NCBI GenBank assembly: GCA_965262305.1
Contig: CBDHEY010000002.1
Location: 1-64,000 of the forward strand
DNA length: 64,000 nt
Origin: CBDHEY01 sp965262305
Lineage (GTDB): Bacteria; Pseudomonadota; Gammaproteobacteria; Pseudomonadales; Cellvibrionaceae
Direction: 5' to 3'
Part shown: positions 55,772-64,000 of the stretch, in pieces
How the letters are laid out: every line of letters begins with the position of its first letter
Numbering within the stretch: the stretch's first letter is position 1
Translations under genes and position numbers: made by a program
The notes under the pieces: model-generated
What the model saw: only the letters and a program-made list of their open reading frames with translations
The model's database searches: none
What the model was told of the DNA's origin: nothing

Positions 55772-57598
55772 CTAGTTTTCTTTAACTGGTTCCACGTAGT
55801 TTCCTTCCTGATCCGCATCCAACACCTGCTGTAAATCTTCGATACGTTGTCGTATTGCCACGCCATAGCTGTGATCATCACCCCAAACTTCAGCCAGCTG
55901 AACAAGCGACTGCTCATCATAGTCGCCAAAAATTTTTCCAGCTCTGTCAGCTGCGTTGGGTTCCTTGCCCATTATTTTTAATGCGTCGACACCCATGTTA
56001 AGCGCTGAATCAAACGTTTCTCGTTTTATGCCATCAATGTTTAGCCGCATTAATTCATAGGTGTGGCGTCGGTCGATAGCACGGGCAAGTATTTTTAAGT
56101 TTGGAAAATGCTTTTGTGTGGTTTTAACAATATCAATGGTTTTATCTGCTTCATCGACAGCGATAACCAAGAGCTTGGCACGCGCAGCACCGGCAGCTTG
56201 CAACAAATCTTTCCGGGAAGCATCGCCGTAATAGACTTTACTACCAAAACGTCTAACAAGTTCAACTTGGCTAGGGCTGTGATCGAGGATGGTGACAACA
56301 TAGCCTTGAGATTTAAGTAATCGTCCAACTATTTGACCAAAACGACCATAGCCTGCGACTATGACCTCTCCTGGTGAAATGTCCTTATCTTCTTGATCTT
56401 TTTCGTCGTCGTTGTTTTGCGATGGACGAGACATAAATGCTTCGTAGCCTACTAACAATAAAGGAGAAATAAGCATGGATAGGGCAACGACAACCGTAAT
56501 GATATTACTGGTTTGCATATCAAAAACCGAAAATTGTTTTGCAGCAGATACAACTACAAAAGCGAATTCCCCTCCTTGTGCCAGCGCGAGTGTGAAGAGA
56601 AGTCCTTGAGAAAAACCGAGTTTGAAAATTTTTGCGAGAAATGCGAGTACTATCGCCTTAATAAGTATTAGTGCCGCAACCAGAGCGAATATGGTAAGGG
56701 GTTCGTCGAATAGTAAATCAAAATTAATGCTCGCACCTATTGCGATAAAGAACAGTCCAAGTAGCAACCCCTTAAAAGGTTCAATATCAACTTCAAGTTC
56801 GTGGCGAAATTCACTGTCGGCCAAAATAACACCCGCTAGGAATGTTCCCAGTGCGGGAGATAATCCAATGGATTGCATGAGAACGGCGATTGCGACAACG
56901 ATGAATAATGCAAAAGCCGTGAAAATTTCTCGTATATGGGTTTCGGCAATAAAACGAAAAATAGGCGCTGCGAGGTAATGTCCACCAATAATAATAAAGG
57001 CAATAGTGGCAATGCTGACACCAAACTGAGCCAACATTGGAAGATCACCGATTAAGTTGGTGTGATGCCCATCATTGTGTACATTCGCATCCGCAAGCGC
57101 GAGTAAAGGCAGAATAGCTAATATAGGGATAACGGCGATATCTTGAAATAAGAGTACTGAAAAAGCGTTGTTTCCAGCTTGTGAATTGAGTAGTCCACGC
57201 TCGGTCAGTGATTGCAATACGATGGCCGTAGAAGAAAGTGCTAAGGCTAATCCGAGAGCAATAGAAGATTGCCAGGGTAAGCCTGCGATGAGCAAAACAC
57301 TTAAAGTAATGATCAGCGCGGTAATACCAACCTGAAGGCCGCCGAGCCCAAGAATAGGGCGACGCATTTGCCAAAGTCTTCCCGGCCGTAACTCGAGTCC
57401 AATTAAAAACAACATCATCACTACGCCAAACTCGGCAAAATGAATGACTTCACCTTGGTCCCCCACAAGTTTCAAAACATAGGGACCGATAATCACACCA
57501 GCCAACAAATAACCTAAGACAGAACCTAAACCGATTCGTTTGGCGATTGGAACTGAGATGATTGCGGCACATAAATAAATTAAAGCTGTGGTTAACAT
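55772..57598 (-). CDS. Monovalent cation:proton antiporter-2 (Kef-type K+/H+ antiporter)
   Basis: A 608-residue protein, the size of KefB/KefC (about 600-620). The first ~385 residues hold about 12 membrane segments, with LIGLELRPGRLWQMRRP and LALSSTAIVLQSL, the CPA2 ion-path motifs. Residues ~400-530 are a TrkA-N/RCK nucleotide-binding domain with VIVAGYGRFGQIVGRLLKSQGY, and the YYGDASRKDLL motif typical of KefB/C. Such proteins release K+ and take up H+ in electrophile stress. KefB and KefC cannot be told apart by eye. The pirin gene lies 59 bases upstream in the same direction, suggesting co-expression. Confidence 0.88.
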   Translation of the reverse strand: MLTTALIYLCAAIISVPIAKRIGLGSVLGYLLAGVIIGPYVLKLVGDQGEVIHFAEFGVVMMLFLIGLELRPGRLWQMRRPILGLGGLQVGITALIITLSVLLIAGLPWQSSIALGLALALSSTAIVLQSLTERGLLNSQAGNNAFSVLLFQDIAVIPILAILPLLALADANVHNDGHHTNLIGDLPMLAQFGVSIATIAFIIIGGHYLAAPIFRFIAETHIREIFTAFALFIVVAIAVLMQSIGLSPALGTFLAGVILADSEFRHELEVDIEPFKGLLLGLFFIAIGASINFDLLFDEPLTIFALVAALILIKAIVLAFLAKIFKLGFSQGLLFTLALAQGGEFAFVVVSAAKQFSVFDMQTSNIITVVVALSMLISPLLLVGYEAFMSRPSQNNDDEKDQEDKDISPGEVIVAGYGRFGQIVGRLLKSQGYVVTILDHSPSQVELVRRFGSKVYYGDASRKDLLQAAGAARAKLLVIAVDEADKTIDIVKTTQKHFPNLKILARAIDRRHTYELMRLNIDGIKRETFDSALNMGVDALKIMGKEPNAADRAGKIFGDYDEQSLVQLAEVWGDDHSYGVAIRQRIEDLQQVLDADQEGNYVEPVKEN

Positions 57599-57657
57599 AT
57601 TAAGTTCCTAGTCGATTTTAGGTCAGTTTATTTGCTAGCTCCTTTAAAATAATAGCG

Positions 57658-58512
57658 CTATTCTGGCAACGGCGTATATTCTGCGTTATCTCCGGGCACT
57701 AAAGGAAATTTTCCTTCCTTCCAATCGGTTTTAGCCTTCTCGATACGATCCTTATCAAACGAAACGAAATTCCAAAACATGCTGGGTGTTTCCTGCCACT
57801 TTTCTCCGCCTAACATTAAAAGTCGAGAGTTTGATAGCGTCTTCATTTCTTGTTCTTCTTCTAGAAGAACTATGTTGCCAGCATCCATTTGTTCGGTTCC
57901 TAGGGTGATTGAGCCCTCCAATAAATAGACCAAACACTCTTGTTCAGGGTTAGGCCGCTGAATTGTGCGATTTCCCTTTGCTAAAACATCGAGATAAAAC
58001 ATTGGCGAGTATGTTTTTAACGGTGACGTTAATCCAAAGGCTTCACCCGCGATTAATCGTTTATATACGCCTTCATGTATATGGTGAGGTAATTCACAGC
58101 GTTTAATGTGCGAAAATTTAGGCTCTATCTCCGCCATGTGTTTTGGTAAAGCGAGCCAACATTGAATTCCGTCCAAAGTATGCGGTTTTGACTTGACTTC
58201 AATTGTTTCTCTTTCTGAATGTACAATACCTCGTCCGGCTGTCATCCAGTTTACGTCACCGGGTAAGATTTCTAAGTTGTTTCCTAGGCTATCTCGGTGC
58301 AAAAGACTACCTTCAATCAAGTATGTGAGCGTAGCCAAGCCAATATGGGGGTGTGGGCGAACATCAATCCCATCGCCTGGCTCAAATGTAGCGGGTCCCA
58401 TATGATCTAGAAAAATAAAGGGTCCCACCATCTTTTTTGCCAAATTTGGCAAGATTCGCGTTACGCTAAAACCGTCTAGATCTTTCTTTGATCCATTTAT
58501 CTTTTTCGCCAT
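57658..58512 (-). CDS. Pirin family protein
   Basis: A 284-residue bicupin. The N-terminal cupin has the metal site VRPHPHIGLATLTYLIEGSLLHRDSLG and later AGRGIVHSERE, the His-His-His-Glu set of pirins. The C-terminal cupin (about 175-270) carries CLVYLLEGSI. Pirins act as quercetinases or redox-sensing co-regulators. It is 59 bases upstream of the Kef-type antiporter gene on the same strand, so both may answer electrophile or oxidative stress; that is inference. Confidence 0.88.
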   Translation of the reverse strand: MAKKINGSKKDLDGFSVTRILPNLAKKMVGPFIFLDHMGPATFEPGDGIDVRPHPHIGLATLTYLIEGSLLHRDSLGNNLEILPGDVNWMTAGRGIVHSERETIEVKSKPHTLDGIQCWLALPKHMAEIEPKFSHIKRCELPHHIHEGVYKRLIAGEAFGLTSPLKTYSPMFYLDVLAKGNRTIQRPNPEQECLVYLLEGSITLGTEQMDAGNIVLLEEEQEMKTLSNSRLLMLGGEKWQETPSMFWNFVSFDKDRIEKAKTDWKEGKFPLVPGDNAEYTPLPE

Positions 58513-58675
58513 AATGTCCTCGAGAAAACTAGTTTAGATTGATAGGCCTCTGCATGGGATTTATGCTAATGGATCTTTGTCCAATTATATAGACGCTATC
58601 ACTACATGTGTGTTTAAATAATTGTTTAAGTTATAAGCAATTATTATGATTTAACGAACTTAGGATACGAATCTA

Positions 58676-58855
58676 ATGGTAGTTGTATGGATATTGCTCA
58701 TCCTCTTTATTGCCTTGGCTATTTTAATTCCCTTACTTGAAAAAAGTGGACCAAAAATCAGCCAAGAGGACCTTTCTAAAATGAGTCGCTTCATCATGCC
58801 CTTAATGGGGGTGATTATGATACTTTTCACTATTCGCATTTTTATAGGTGGTTAA
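58676..58855 (+). CDS. Small two-helix membrane protein, unknown
   Basis: A 59-residue open frame from ATG at 58676. It has two hydrophobic segments (residues ~2-21, VVVWILLILFIALAILI, and ~40-57, IMPLMGVIMILFTIRIF) joined by a polar KSGPKISQEDLSKMS loop. The bases AGGA lie about 14 positions upstream. The clear alternation of membrane and polar parts makes it a likely real gene, but no family is recognised. Confidence 0.5.
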   Translation: MVVVWILLILFIALAILIPLLEKSGPKISQEDLSKMSRFIMPLMGVIMILFTIRIFIGG

Positions 58856-59004
58856 ATTGTGAGTTAACGGAATTTAAAGGGAGGTATGAGGTCGAAGGGG
58901 TCGCAGCATGCCACGCCATTAGTTTTTATCATCAGCATGCTTTTTAATCAATAATGGAATTAGTGTATTAACGGATCGGGTTTAGACCTCCTTAGGGCAT
59001 ACTG

Positions 59005-59340
59005 ATGAAAAGCGTAATTTTTTTCATAGCATTATTCGTACTCATTCAACAAAGAGACTATATCACTGCTCTCTGGGCAGAGCCGATAGATTTAGAATCT
59101 GCAGCTAAATCAAAAATCGTTTTGTTTTCAACCGCCTGGTGTAGCTACTGTTCGAAAGTTCGTCGATTATTTGAAAAAAATGACATCGTTTATATAGAGT
59201 ACGATATCGAAAAATCTCAAGAAGCGCGCAGTATGTACGAAAAGCTTGGCGGCCGTGGCGTACCAGTGATTCAAATCAATGAAGATGTAATTTACGGTTA
59301 CGATCGTTCGAAGATTATTGATACGATTAACGAAAGTTAA
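59005..59340 (+). CDS. Exported or membrane-anchored glutaredoxin-like protein
   Basis: A 111-residue protein. The N-terminal ~26 residues are hydrophobic and act as a signal or anchor (VIFFIALFVLIQQ). The glutaredoxin fold follows with the active site WCSYCSKVR (Cys46, Cys49) and cis-Pro motif GRGVPVIQI. Typical glutaredoxins are cytoplasmic with CPYC, so this one probably acts in the periplasm or at the membrane face. It faces the gene for a two-helix membrane protein (59346-59927), whose stop is 5 bases beyond its own stop. Confidence 0.82.
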   Translation: MKSVIFFIALFVLIQQRDYITALWAEPIDLESAAKSKIVLFSTAWCSYCSKVRRLFEKNDIVYIEYDIEKSQEARSMYEKLGGRGVPVIQINEDVIYGYDRSKIIDTINES

Positions 59341-59345
59341 CTTTT

Positions 59346-59927
59346 CTAGCGATAAGACCCTAGAGACTGCGATAGCTGCTCTCGTGCATAATTTATAGCA
59401 ACGCGAAGCTGACTGGTTATTTCACTATTGGGTTTATCAAAGTGGTGAATTTGATTGAGTTGTTTAAAGTCTAAAAAATCCTGCATACGCTTTAAATCCT
59501 TAGTTCTCTTCGCGTAAAGAATTTTTGCCCATTCATTGACACAGTTCACATAGTAATCTGGTGGCAAATCAAAGTGCGCGATAAACGCATTATGAATTCC
59601 TTGGATATTTCCTTCTCCCGGCGCTTTTAAACTTTCGGGAATCTTAAATGTTGCAAATCGCCGGAAAGGAAAAAATCCTATTGCAATAATTGCATCAATA
59701 AAAAATACAATAAGTAATATTGGTGCAAGCAATGTGATTATTAATGCGTAAATCAAGATGTTTCTTACTCCAGTATTTTTAACTCGCTTGTAGTAGGGAA
59801 GCGAAGGAATGAGTGACTGTTTTAATTCTCGATTGAGTGAACGTCTTTGCCATTCCCTGGCAGCAAGAAAACACTGAGCTTCCTCAGTTGACATCAAGGG
59901 TTTAAGTTTTTGAGGAATTTCGGTCAC
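59346..59927 (-). CDS. Membrane protein of unknown function
   Basis: A 193-residue protein with a central hydrophobic stretch of about 35 residues (about 55-90; ILIYALIITLLAPILLIVFF then IAIGFFPF) forming one or two membrane passes. The N-terminus is polar (EEAQCFLAAREWQRRSLN) and the C-terminus is helical. I do not recognise a family. It is 21 bases downstream of hemH on the same strand, so the two may share a transcript. Confidence 0.6.
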   Translation of the reverse strand: MTEIPQKLKPLMSTEEAQCFLAAREWQRRSLNRELKQSLIPSLPYYKRVKNTGVRNILIYALIITLLAPILLIVFFIDAIIAIGFFPFRRFATFKIPESLKAPGEGNIQGIHNAFIAHFDLPPDYYVNCVNEWAKILYAKRTKDLKRMQDFLDFKQLNQIHHFDKPNSEITSQLRVAINYAREQLSQSLGSYR

Positions 59928-59948
59928 GAGAGAAGTTCACCGCTTTTT

Positions 59949-61034
59949 CTACTTGCGATTGTGTTCATGTGCATCAAATCGTCTTTTCCTTGCCGCACCA
60001 TTGTCTGTTTGTATATACCAGCCCTCTAGGTTCTTCTCGATTAAATTCGTTAGAGCTTGAATATGATCTACTCTATCATTTAGTGCGGGTATATATTCAT
60101 ATTTTTCACCACCCGCGTGCATAAAATATTCACGATTTTCTTCACCAATTTCCTCTATGGTTTCTAAACAGTCTGAAGAAAAGCCAGGGCAAATGACTTG
60201 AACGCTTTTGACCCCTTTTTTAGGCAAAGATTTCATCGTATGATCGGTATAAGGCTTTAACCACTCTTCTCGCCCAAATCTTGATTGAAATGTTGTGATG
60301 TAATCACTTTCTTTTAAACCTAGCTTTTCGACCACAAGTCGAGTGGTTTTGTGACACTGGCAATGATAGGGGTCACCGTTATGAAGATATCGTAAAGGAA
60401 TACCGTGGTAGGAAAAAATAAGCTTCTCAGCCCGACCGTGCTCTTCCCAATGTTCTTCGATACTGCGAACCAGCGAAGCGATGTAATCTTCATTATCTAC
60501 ATATTGATTGATAAAGCGTAATTCGGGCAACCAACGTCGAGCTTTAAAATCATTGGCTAACGCATCAAAGGTCGAGCCGGTCGTTGCTGCAGAATATTGA
60601 GGATACAAAGGCAGTACGACAAGTTTGGTCACGCCCTTCTCGAAAAGCTCTTGTAGCTTTAATGATATCGAAGGGTTTCCATAGCGCATTGCCCAAGCGA
60701 CAACGAGGTCATCACCGTATTTTTCATGTAATTTTTTTTGCAGCGCGTCGGCCTGCAGGCTAGTGTAATGAGCCAGCGGTGAACCATCCTCGGTCCAAAC
60801 GGTTTTATAGGCTTCCGCCGATTTTTTTGGGCGTGTGTTTAAAATGATGCCATTAAGCACCAACCACCAAATCAGTCGTGGAACTTCGACCACTCTTGGG
60901 TCCCATAGAAATTGTTTTAAATACGGGCGTAATGCTTTTGCAGTGGGCGCGTCAGGAGTCCCAAGATTGGTGACAAGTACGCCGATTTTTTCTGATTGGG
61001 AATGGTCAAAATGCTGAGAGTTTTTATATTTCAC
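59949..61034 (-). CDS. hemH: Ferrochelatase
   Basis: A 361-residue enzyme that inserts Fe(II) into protoporphyrin IX, the last step of haem synthesis. It begins with IGVLVTNLGTPDAPTAKALRPYLKQFL. Family landmarks are LIFSYHGIPLRYLHNGDPYH (catalytic His), TFQSRFGREEWLKPYTD and VQVICPGFSSDCLETIEEIGEEN (active-site Glu). The length fits. It is transcribed away from yaaA across a 277-base region. Confidence 0.95.
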   Translation of the reverse strand: MKYKNSQHFDHSQSEKIGVLVTNLGTPDAPTAKALRPYLKQFLWDPRVVEVPRLIWWLVLNGIILNTRPKKSAEAYKTVWTEDGSPLAHYTSLQADALQKKLHEKYGDDLVVAWAMRYGNPSISLKLQELFEKGVTKLVVLPLYPQYSAATTGSTFDALANDFKARRWLPELRFINQYVDNEDYIASLVRSIEEHWEEHGRAEKLIFSYHGIPLRYLHNGDPYHCQCHKTTRLVVEKLGLKESDYITTFQSRFGREEWLKPYTDHTMKSLPKKGVKSVQVICPGFSSDCLETIEEIGEENREYFMHAGGEKYEYIPALNDRVDHIQALTNLIEKNLEGWYIQTDNGAARKRRFDAHEHNRK

Positions 61035-61311
61035 GTTAGTTGCGTCCGAGGAATTATTTGAGCGTTTGTTCTTGTTTAATCCGCAGTAATCTTTTTAGCG
61101 GTTTATTACCAATTAATCTAGTCCTAATTCGTATTAACTGATTTTAAACAATTGACGAAAACAAGATGTTGAAAAAAATCAGAGATTCCTATAGCTGTGA
61201 TAGTCAAAATTCAGTTGATCCTGCAGAATTAATTTGTCTAAATACACGTCATTTTAAAATCGCTTTGACCTAGAGGGTTAAAGCTCCGTAAAAAAGCTAT
61301 TTGGAGTATAA

Positions 61312-62151
61312 ATGTTAATTGTCATCTCTCCGGCAAAAAATTTAGATTACGACACGCCAATCCCGACCAGTCTTTCTAGCAAACCGAGCTTCTTAAAACA
61401 CTCAACGCTTCTAGCCGAGCAGTTAAAAGAAATGGCCCCGCACGAGTTGTCTGAGTTAATGGGGATTAGTGACAAGCTTGGTGTACTTAATTTCGATCGA
61501 TATCAAACATGGCAACCTCCATTCAACAAGAAAAACGCGCGCCAGGCCGTGTTTGCTTTCAAAGGTGATGTATATGTTGGACTTGATGCTTATCAATTCT
61601 CCGAGCAAGACTGTGAGTTTGCCCAGGAACATCTACGAATCCTATCGGGCCTTTACGGCTTATTACGGCCTTTAGATTTAATTCAGCCTTATCGGCTGGA
61701 AATGGGGACTAAGCTCGCCAATGAAAGAGGCAAAGATCTTTACGAATTCTGGGGCGATCTGCAAACCAAACAGCTCAATAAGCAATTAAAAAGTATTGGT
61801 TCTGACTATCTGATAAATCTCGCATCTAACGAATATTTTAAGTCGGTTCAGCCCAAAAACATCGACGCAAATATCATCACACCCGTCTTTAAAGATAAAA
61901 AGAATGATCAATATAAAATTATTAGTTTCTTTGCAAAGAAGGCAAGAGGGCTCATGAGCGCCTATATTATTAAGAATAAAATCACTTCTCCGATACAACT
62001 TAAGAAGTTCAACCGTGAGGGGTATTCTTATAATGCGGCGATGTCATCAAAAAGTGAGTTAGTATTTACTCGCGAAAGAGAGCTAGGAATAGCAGCTGAT
62101 CGCCTAGGAAGTATAAAGGTGGATTATGTCGCTAAAAGTACTGGTAGTTGA
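61312..62151 (+). CDS. yaaA: Peroxide stress protein YaaA
   Basis: A 279-residue protein of the YaaA/UPF0246 family (E. coli YaaA is 258). The start MLIVISPAKNLDYDTP and the central ILSGLYGLLRPLDLIQPYRLEMGTKL are the signatures of the family, which limits intracellular free iron in peroxide stress. The last ~20 residues (RLGSIKVDYVAKSTGS) are longer than the norm. Its 3' end overlaps the start of the REC-PilZ regulator gene by 26 bases. The hemH gene lies opposite, and iron links both. Confidence 0.92.
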   Translation: MLIVISPAKNLDYDTPIPTSLSSKPSFLKHSTLLAEQLKEMAPHELSELMGISDKLGVLNFDRYQTWQPPFNKKNARQAVFAFKGDVYVGLDAYQFSEQDCEFAQEHLRILSGLYGLLRPLDLIQPYRLEMGTKLANERGKDLYEFWGDLQTKQLNKQLKSIGSDYLINLASNEYFKSVQPKNIDANIITPVFKDKKNDQYKIISFFAKKARGLMSAYIIKNKITSPIQLKKFNREGYSYNAAMSSKSELVFTRERELGIAADRLGSIKVDYVAKSTGS

Positions 62152-62989
62152 TGATGCTGCATTTGTTAGAGATACGGTAAAACGCAGTCTTAGGCAGTTT
62201 TTAGCACAGGTTGAAATACATGATGCAGCTAATGGCCATAGAGCCATAGCCGCAATGAAAGCCAATAAAATGGATATTATCTTATCGGATTGGGAAATGC
62301 CCGAAATGTCTGGTGAAGAGCTTCTAGCCTGGGTGCGTGCCGACGACCGCTATGCCAAAACCCCATTTATTATGATCTCCAGTCGTGGCGATAAAAATCA
62401 TGTGGTTAAGGCTGTTCAAGCGGGCGTTAATGATTACATGACAAAGCCCTTTACCCCTGAAGAGCTGCAAAAAAAGGTCATGAAGCAGCTTAATCGTATT
62501 GGCTATAAGGCTAAGCAAAAACAATCCTCCCCATTGAACTCCACCGAAAGCTCGTTAGATGTGTTAACAGGTGGCAAAGCGCCTGCACCGAAAAAGCAGC
62601 CGCAAAAACCCAAGGAAGTGAAAAACGCGGCTTTGTTCAGTAAGCCTGGAGCAAAAGCCGCGGCGCCCGCCGGCAAACAGGCTGGGTTTAAGGGTAAAGC
62701 ACAGCTGCGTTTTCCCAAGTTCACGTGTGAATGTGAAATCAAAGATGTCTCGCTGCAGGCAATGAATATCGTGATTGATCGACCAGAATCAGTTCCGGCT
62801 GTATTTGATCAAGCTGTCATGGACATGGAAGATGCCAGTGGTGATGGAATAGCCAGATTAAACGCATACATTCACAGTGTAGCGGCGTTTGAGCCAAGAC
62901 CTAATTCAAACCGACTCAAAGTCATCGTGCGCTTTGTTGATAACGATCCAGAGAAATTCGAATTACTCTCTAAGTTTGTGACTCGATAG
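62126..62989 (+). CDS. Response regulator, REC-PilZ
   Basis: A 287-residue protein. The receiver domain (about 4-125) has the acidic pair DD at residues 9-10, Asp55 (LSDWEMPEMSGEE) as the phosphoacceptor, and the Lys in MTKPFTPEE near 107. A Pro/Ala/Lys-rich linker (about 140-185; KAPAPKKQPQKPKE) follows. The C-terminal ~100 residues (KAQLRFPKFTCECEIKDVSLQAM) look like a PilZ-type domain, which can bind cyclic-di-GMP. AAAGGTGG stands upstream of the ATG at 62126. The first 26 bases lie inside yaaA, so translation is probably coupled. No sensor kinase gene is adjacent. The PilZ call is moderate: the RxxxR motif is not obvious. Confidence 0.8.
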   Translation: MSLKVLVVDDAAFVRDTVKRSLRQFLAQVEIHDAANGHRAIAAMKANKMDIILSDWEMPEMSGEELLAWVRADDRYAKTPFIMISSRGDKNHVVKAVQAGVNDYMTKPFTPEELQKKVMKQLNRIGYKAKQKQSSPLNSTESSLDVLTGGKAPAPKKQPQKPKEVKNAALFSKPGAKAAAPAGKQAGFKGKAQLRFPKFTCECEIKDVSLQAMNIVIDRPESVPAVFDQAVMDMEDASGDGIARLNAYIHSVAAFEPRPNSNRLKVIVRFVDNDPEKFELLSKFVTR

Positions 62990-63104
62990 ATAAGTTTATT
63001 TGGATTTTTTCGTCGCTTCATTTATGGTGTAGTTAAATACAGATTCGGTTTCGTTTAATCGAAATATCTGACCATACTCACTCAAAAGCGCAATCTGATT
63101 TTTT

Positions 63105-63704
63105 ATGGATCTTATCGAAAAGCCTTATTCTCAAGCCAGCGAAAATAATAAAGCCGTCATATTAACGCAGTTAGCGAGGTTGCTTATTGACACCAAAATC
63201 GTGTTAGAAATAGGCAGTGGAACGGGGCAACACGCGATCTATTTTGCCCAGAATATGCCTCACCTTTCTTGGCTACCGAGTGATTTAAGAGCTAATCACC
63301 AAGGCATTCAAATGTGGCTGCAAGACGCCGAACTGACTAACATGCTGCCTTTGGTCGAGCTAGATGTCACTCAAGAAAAATGGCCAAGCGGTTTTGATGC
63401 TGCGTTCACTGCCAATACCGCCCATATTATGCCCTGGGAAGTCACTAAACTAATGATCCAGAGGGTCGGGGAAAACCTGCCTAAAGGCGGTTTATTTGCT
63501 CTTTATGGTCCATTTAAATACAAAGGTGAATTTACCACACCAAGTAATGCTCAGTTTGATGTATGGTTAAAAGAGCGAGGAGCGCATCAAGGAATTCGAG
63601 ATATTGAACATGTGATTGATGTGGCTGCATCTGTAGGCTTAACAATGACAGAAGACAATAGTATGCCTGCAAATAATCAATTGTTGGTGTTCCTAAAAAA
63701 CTAA
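63105..63704 (+). CDS. DUF938 family SAM-dependent methyltransferase
   Basis: A 199-residue protein with the typical DUF938 pattern: YSQASENNKAVILTQLARLL, the SAM motif VLEIGSGTGQHAIYFAQNMP, SWLPSDLRANHQGIQMW, and AFTANTAHIMPWEVTKLM. Length matches the family (about 200). The methyl acceptor is unknown. It is a stand-alone gene. Confidence 0.85.
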   Translation: MDLIEKPYSQASENNKAVILTQLARLLIDTKIVLEIGSGTGQHAIYFAQNMPHLSWLPSDLRANHQGIQMWLQDAELTNMLPLVELDVTQEKWPSGFDAAFTANTAHIMPWEVTKLMIQRVGENLPKGGLFALYGPFKYKGEFTTPSNAQFDVWLKERGAHQGIRDIEHVIDVAASVGLTMTEDNSMPANNQLLVFLKN

Positions 63705-63857
63705 ATATTTTTTCCAGCTTTCCTAAGTTTCACGCCTTTAAAAGGCTAGTTTCGACTAACTTCTCGTGAAAACTATCGACCCGCTCGCAGGTGAGTTCTC
63801 GCGTGATTGGTATACTGATTTATTACAAAAATACATGATTAGAAAAAGGAAATCATA

Positions 63858-64000
63858 ATGAAAAAAATAGTCATCATTCTTATCAGCTTATGGGTAGCGC
63901 TCCCGGTATTTTCCGAAAGCGCACTAAACAAAAAGCAAATCGAATCTGCAATCAGTACTTCAAAACAAGCGGAAGCACTATTTAAAGAAAACCCGCAATG
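63858..64000 (+). CDS. Secreted protein, 5' end only
   Basis: The ATG at 63858 follows AAAAGGA and opens a frame that runs to the right window edge (47 codons seen). It begins with a signal peptide (MKKIVIILISLWVALPVFS-E) and then Lys/Glu-rich helical sequence. Nothing more can be said of its function from this part. Confidence 0.6.
   Translation, partial: MKKIVIILISLWVALPVFSESALNKKQIESAISTSKQAEALFKENPQ

Noticed and set aside
61166..61273. 35-residue open frame between hemH and yaaA
   Set aside because: No Shine-Dalgarno and no protein-like pattern; it lies in a divergent promoter region.
63734..63746. GCCTT/AAGGC hairpin after the DUF938 gene
   Set aside because: Only five pairs and a weak tail; possible terminator but not supported enough to list.
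1..64000. CRISPR arrays, tRNA/rRNA genes, insertion sequences, prophage
   Set aside because: No regularly spaced repeats, no cloverleaf or rRNA-like stretches, and no transposase, integrase or phage structural gene were seen.

Overview
The window comes from a Gram-negative bacterium, most likely a marine gammaproteobacterium with a moderately AT-rich genome. The evidence is the housekeeping set (uvrD, hemH, yaaA, tlyA, DUF938 methyltransferase, Kef-type antiporter), an ExbB/ExbD/TonB system, outer-membrane porins and lipoproteins, and an exosortase/VPLPA-CTERM protein-sorting system of the kind found in exopolysaccharide-producing aquatic Proteobacteria. I cannot name the genus; a relative of Kangiellaceae/Oceanospirillales is a guess. 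I saw no tRNA, rRNA, CRISPR array, insertion sequence or phage gene.

Region 1 (1-9865, + strand): the 3' end of a very large filamentous-haemagglutinin-type exoprotein (DUF3739), followed by a tight gene series: a DUF2341-LamG-ExbB fusion, ExbD, a TonB-like protein, a coiled-coil-fronted porin and a small periplasmic coiled-coil protein. It reads as a dedicated energised envelope module tied to a surface adhesin.

Region 2 (10215-33200, mostly - strand): the exopolysaccharide/exosortase locus. Its 3' part holds a TPR lipoprotein, a WecA/MraY-like initiating transferase, the fused exosortase-EpsI protein XrtD, and a second short exosortase (XrtH-like) with a membrane partner. The second unit lies divergently beside a subtilisin-like protease ending in an IPxLPxW sorting signal. 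Then come glycosyltransferases, a flippase, a polymerase, a tyrosine-kinase-like ATPase, a GspA/ExeA-like ATPase, a chain-length protein, an outer-membrane barrel and a Wza/EpsE-type exporter. The two ATPase genes carry six apparent single-base frameshifts between about 28.0 and 29.35 kb, all at or next to repeated bases.

Region 3 (33606-46584, mostly + strand): secreted and surface proteins. These are a PKD-containing lipoprotein, a ribbon-helix-helix regulator paired with a first VPLPA-CTERM protein, another lipoprotein, two glycosyltransferase-type genes, and a strongly codon-biased pair. The pair is a second VPLPA-CTERM protein behind a likely class I cyclic-di-GMP riboswitch and a 12-cysteine secreted protein; a DsbC-like isomerase follows. 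XrtD is the expected enzyme for both VPLPA proteins.

Region 4 (46662-64000): mixed housekeeping and envelope genes: a DUF2059-like lipoprotein, WecG/TagA glycosyltransferase, TlyA, a putative metalloprotease lipoprotein with a secreted partner, UvrD, a membrane-anchored orphan TRAP solute-binding protein, a Kef-type K+/H+ antiporter, pirin, an exported glutaredoxin, ferrochelatase, YaaA overlapping a REC-PilZ regulator, a DUF938 methyltransferase, and the start of one more secreted protein.
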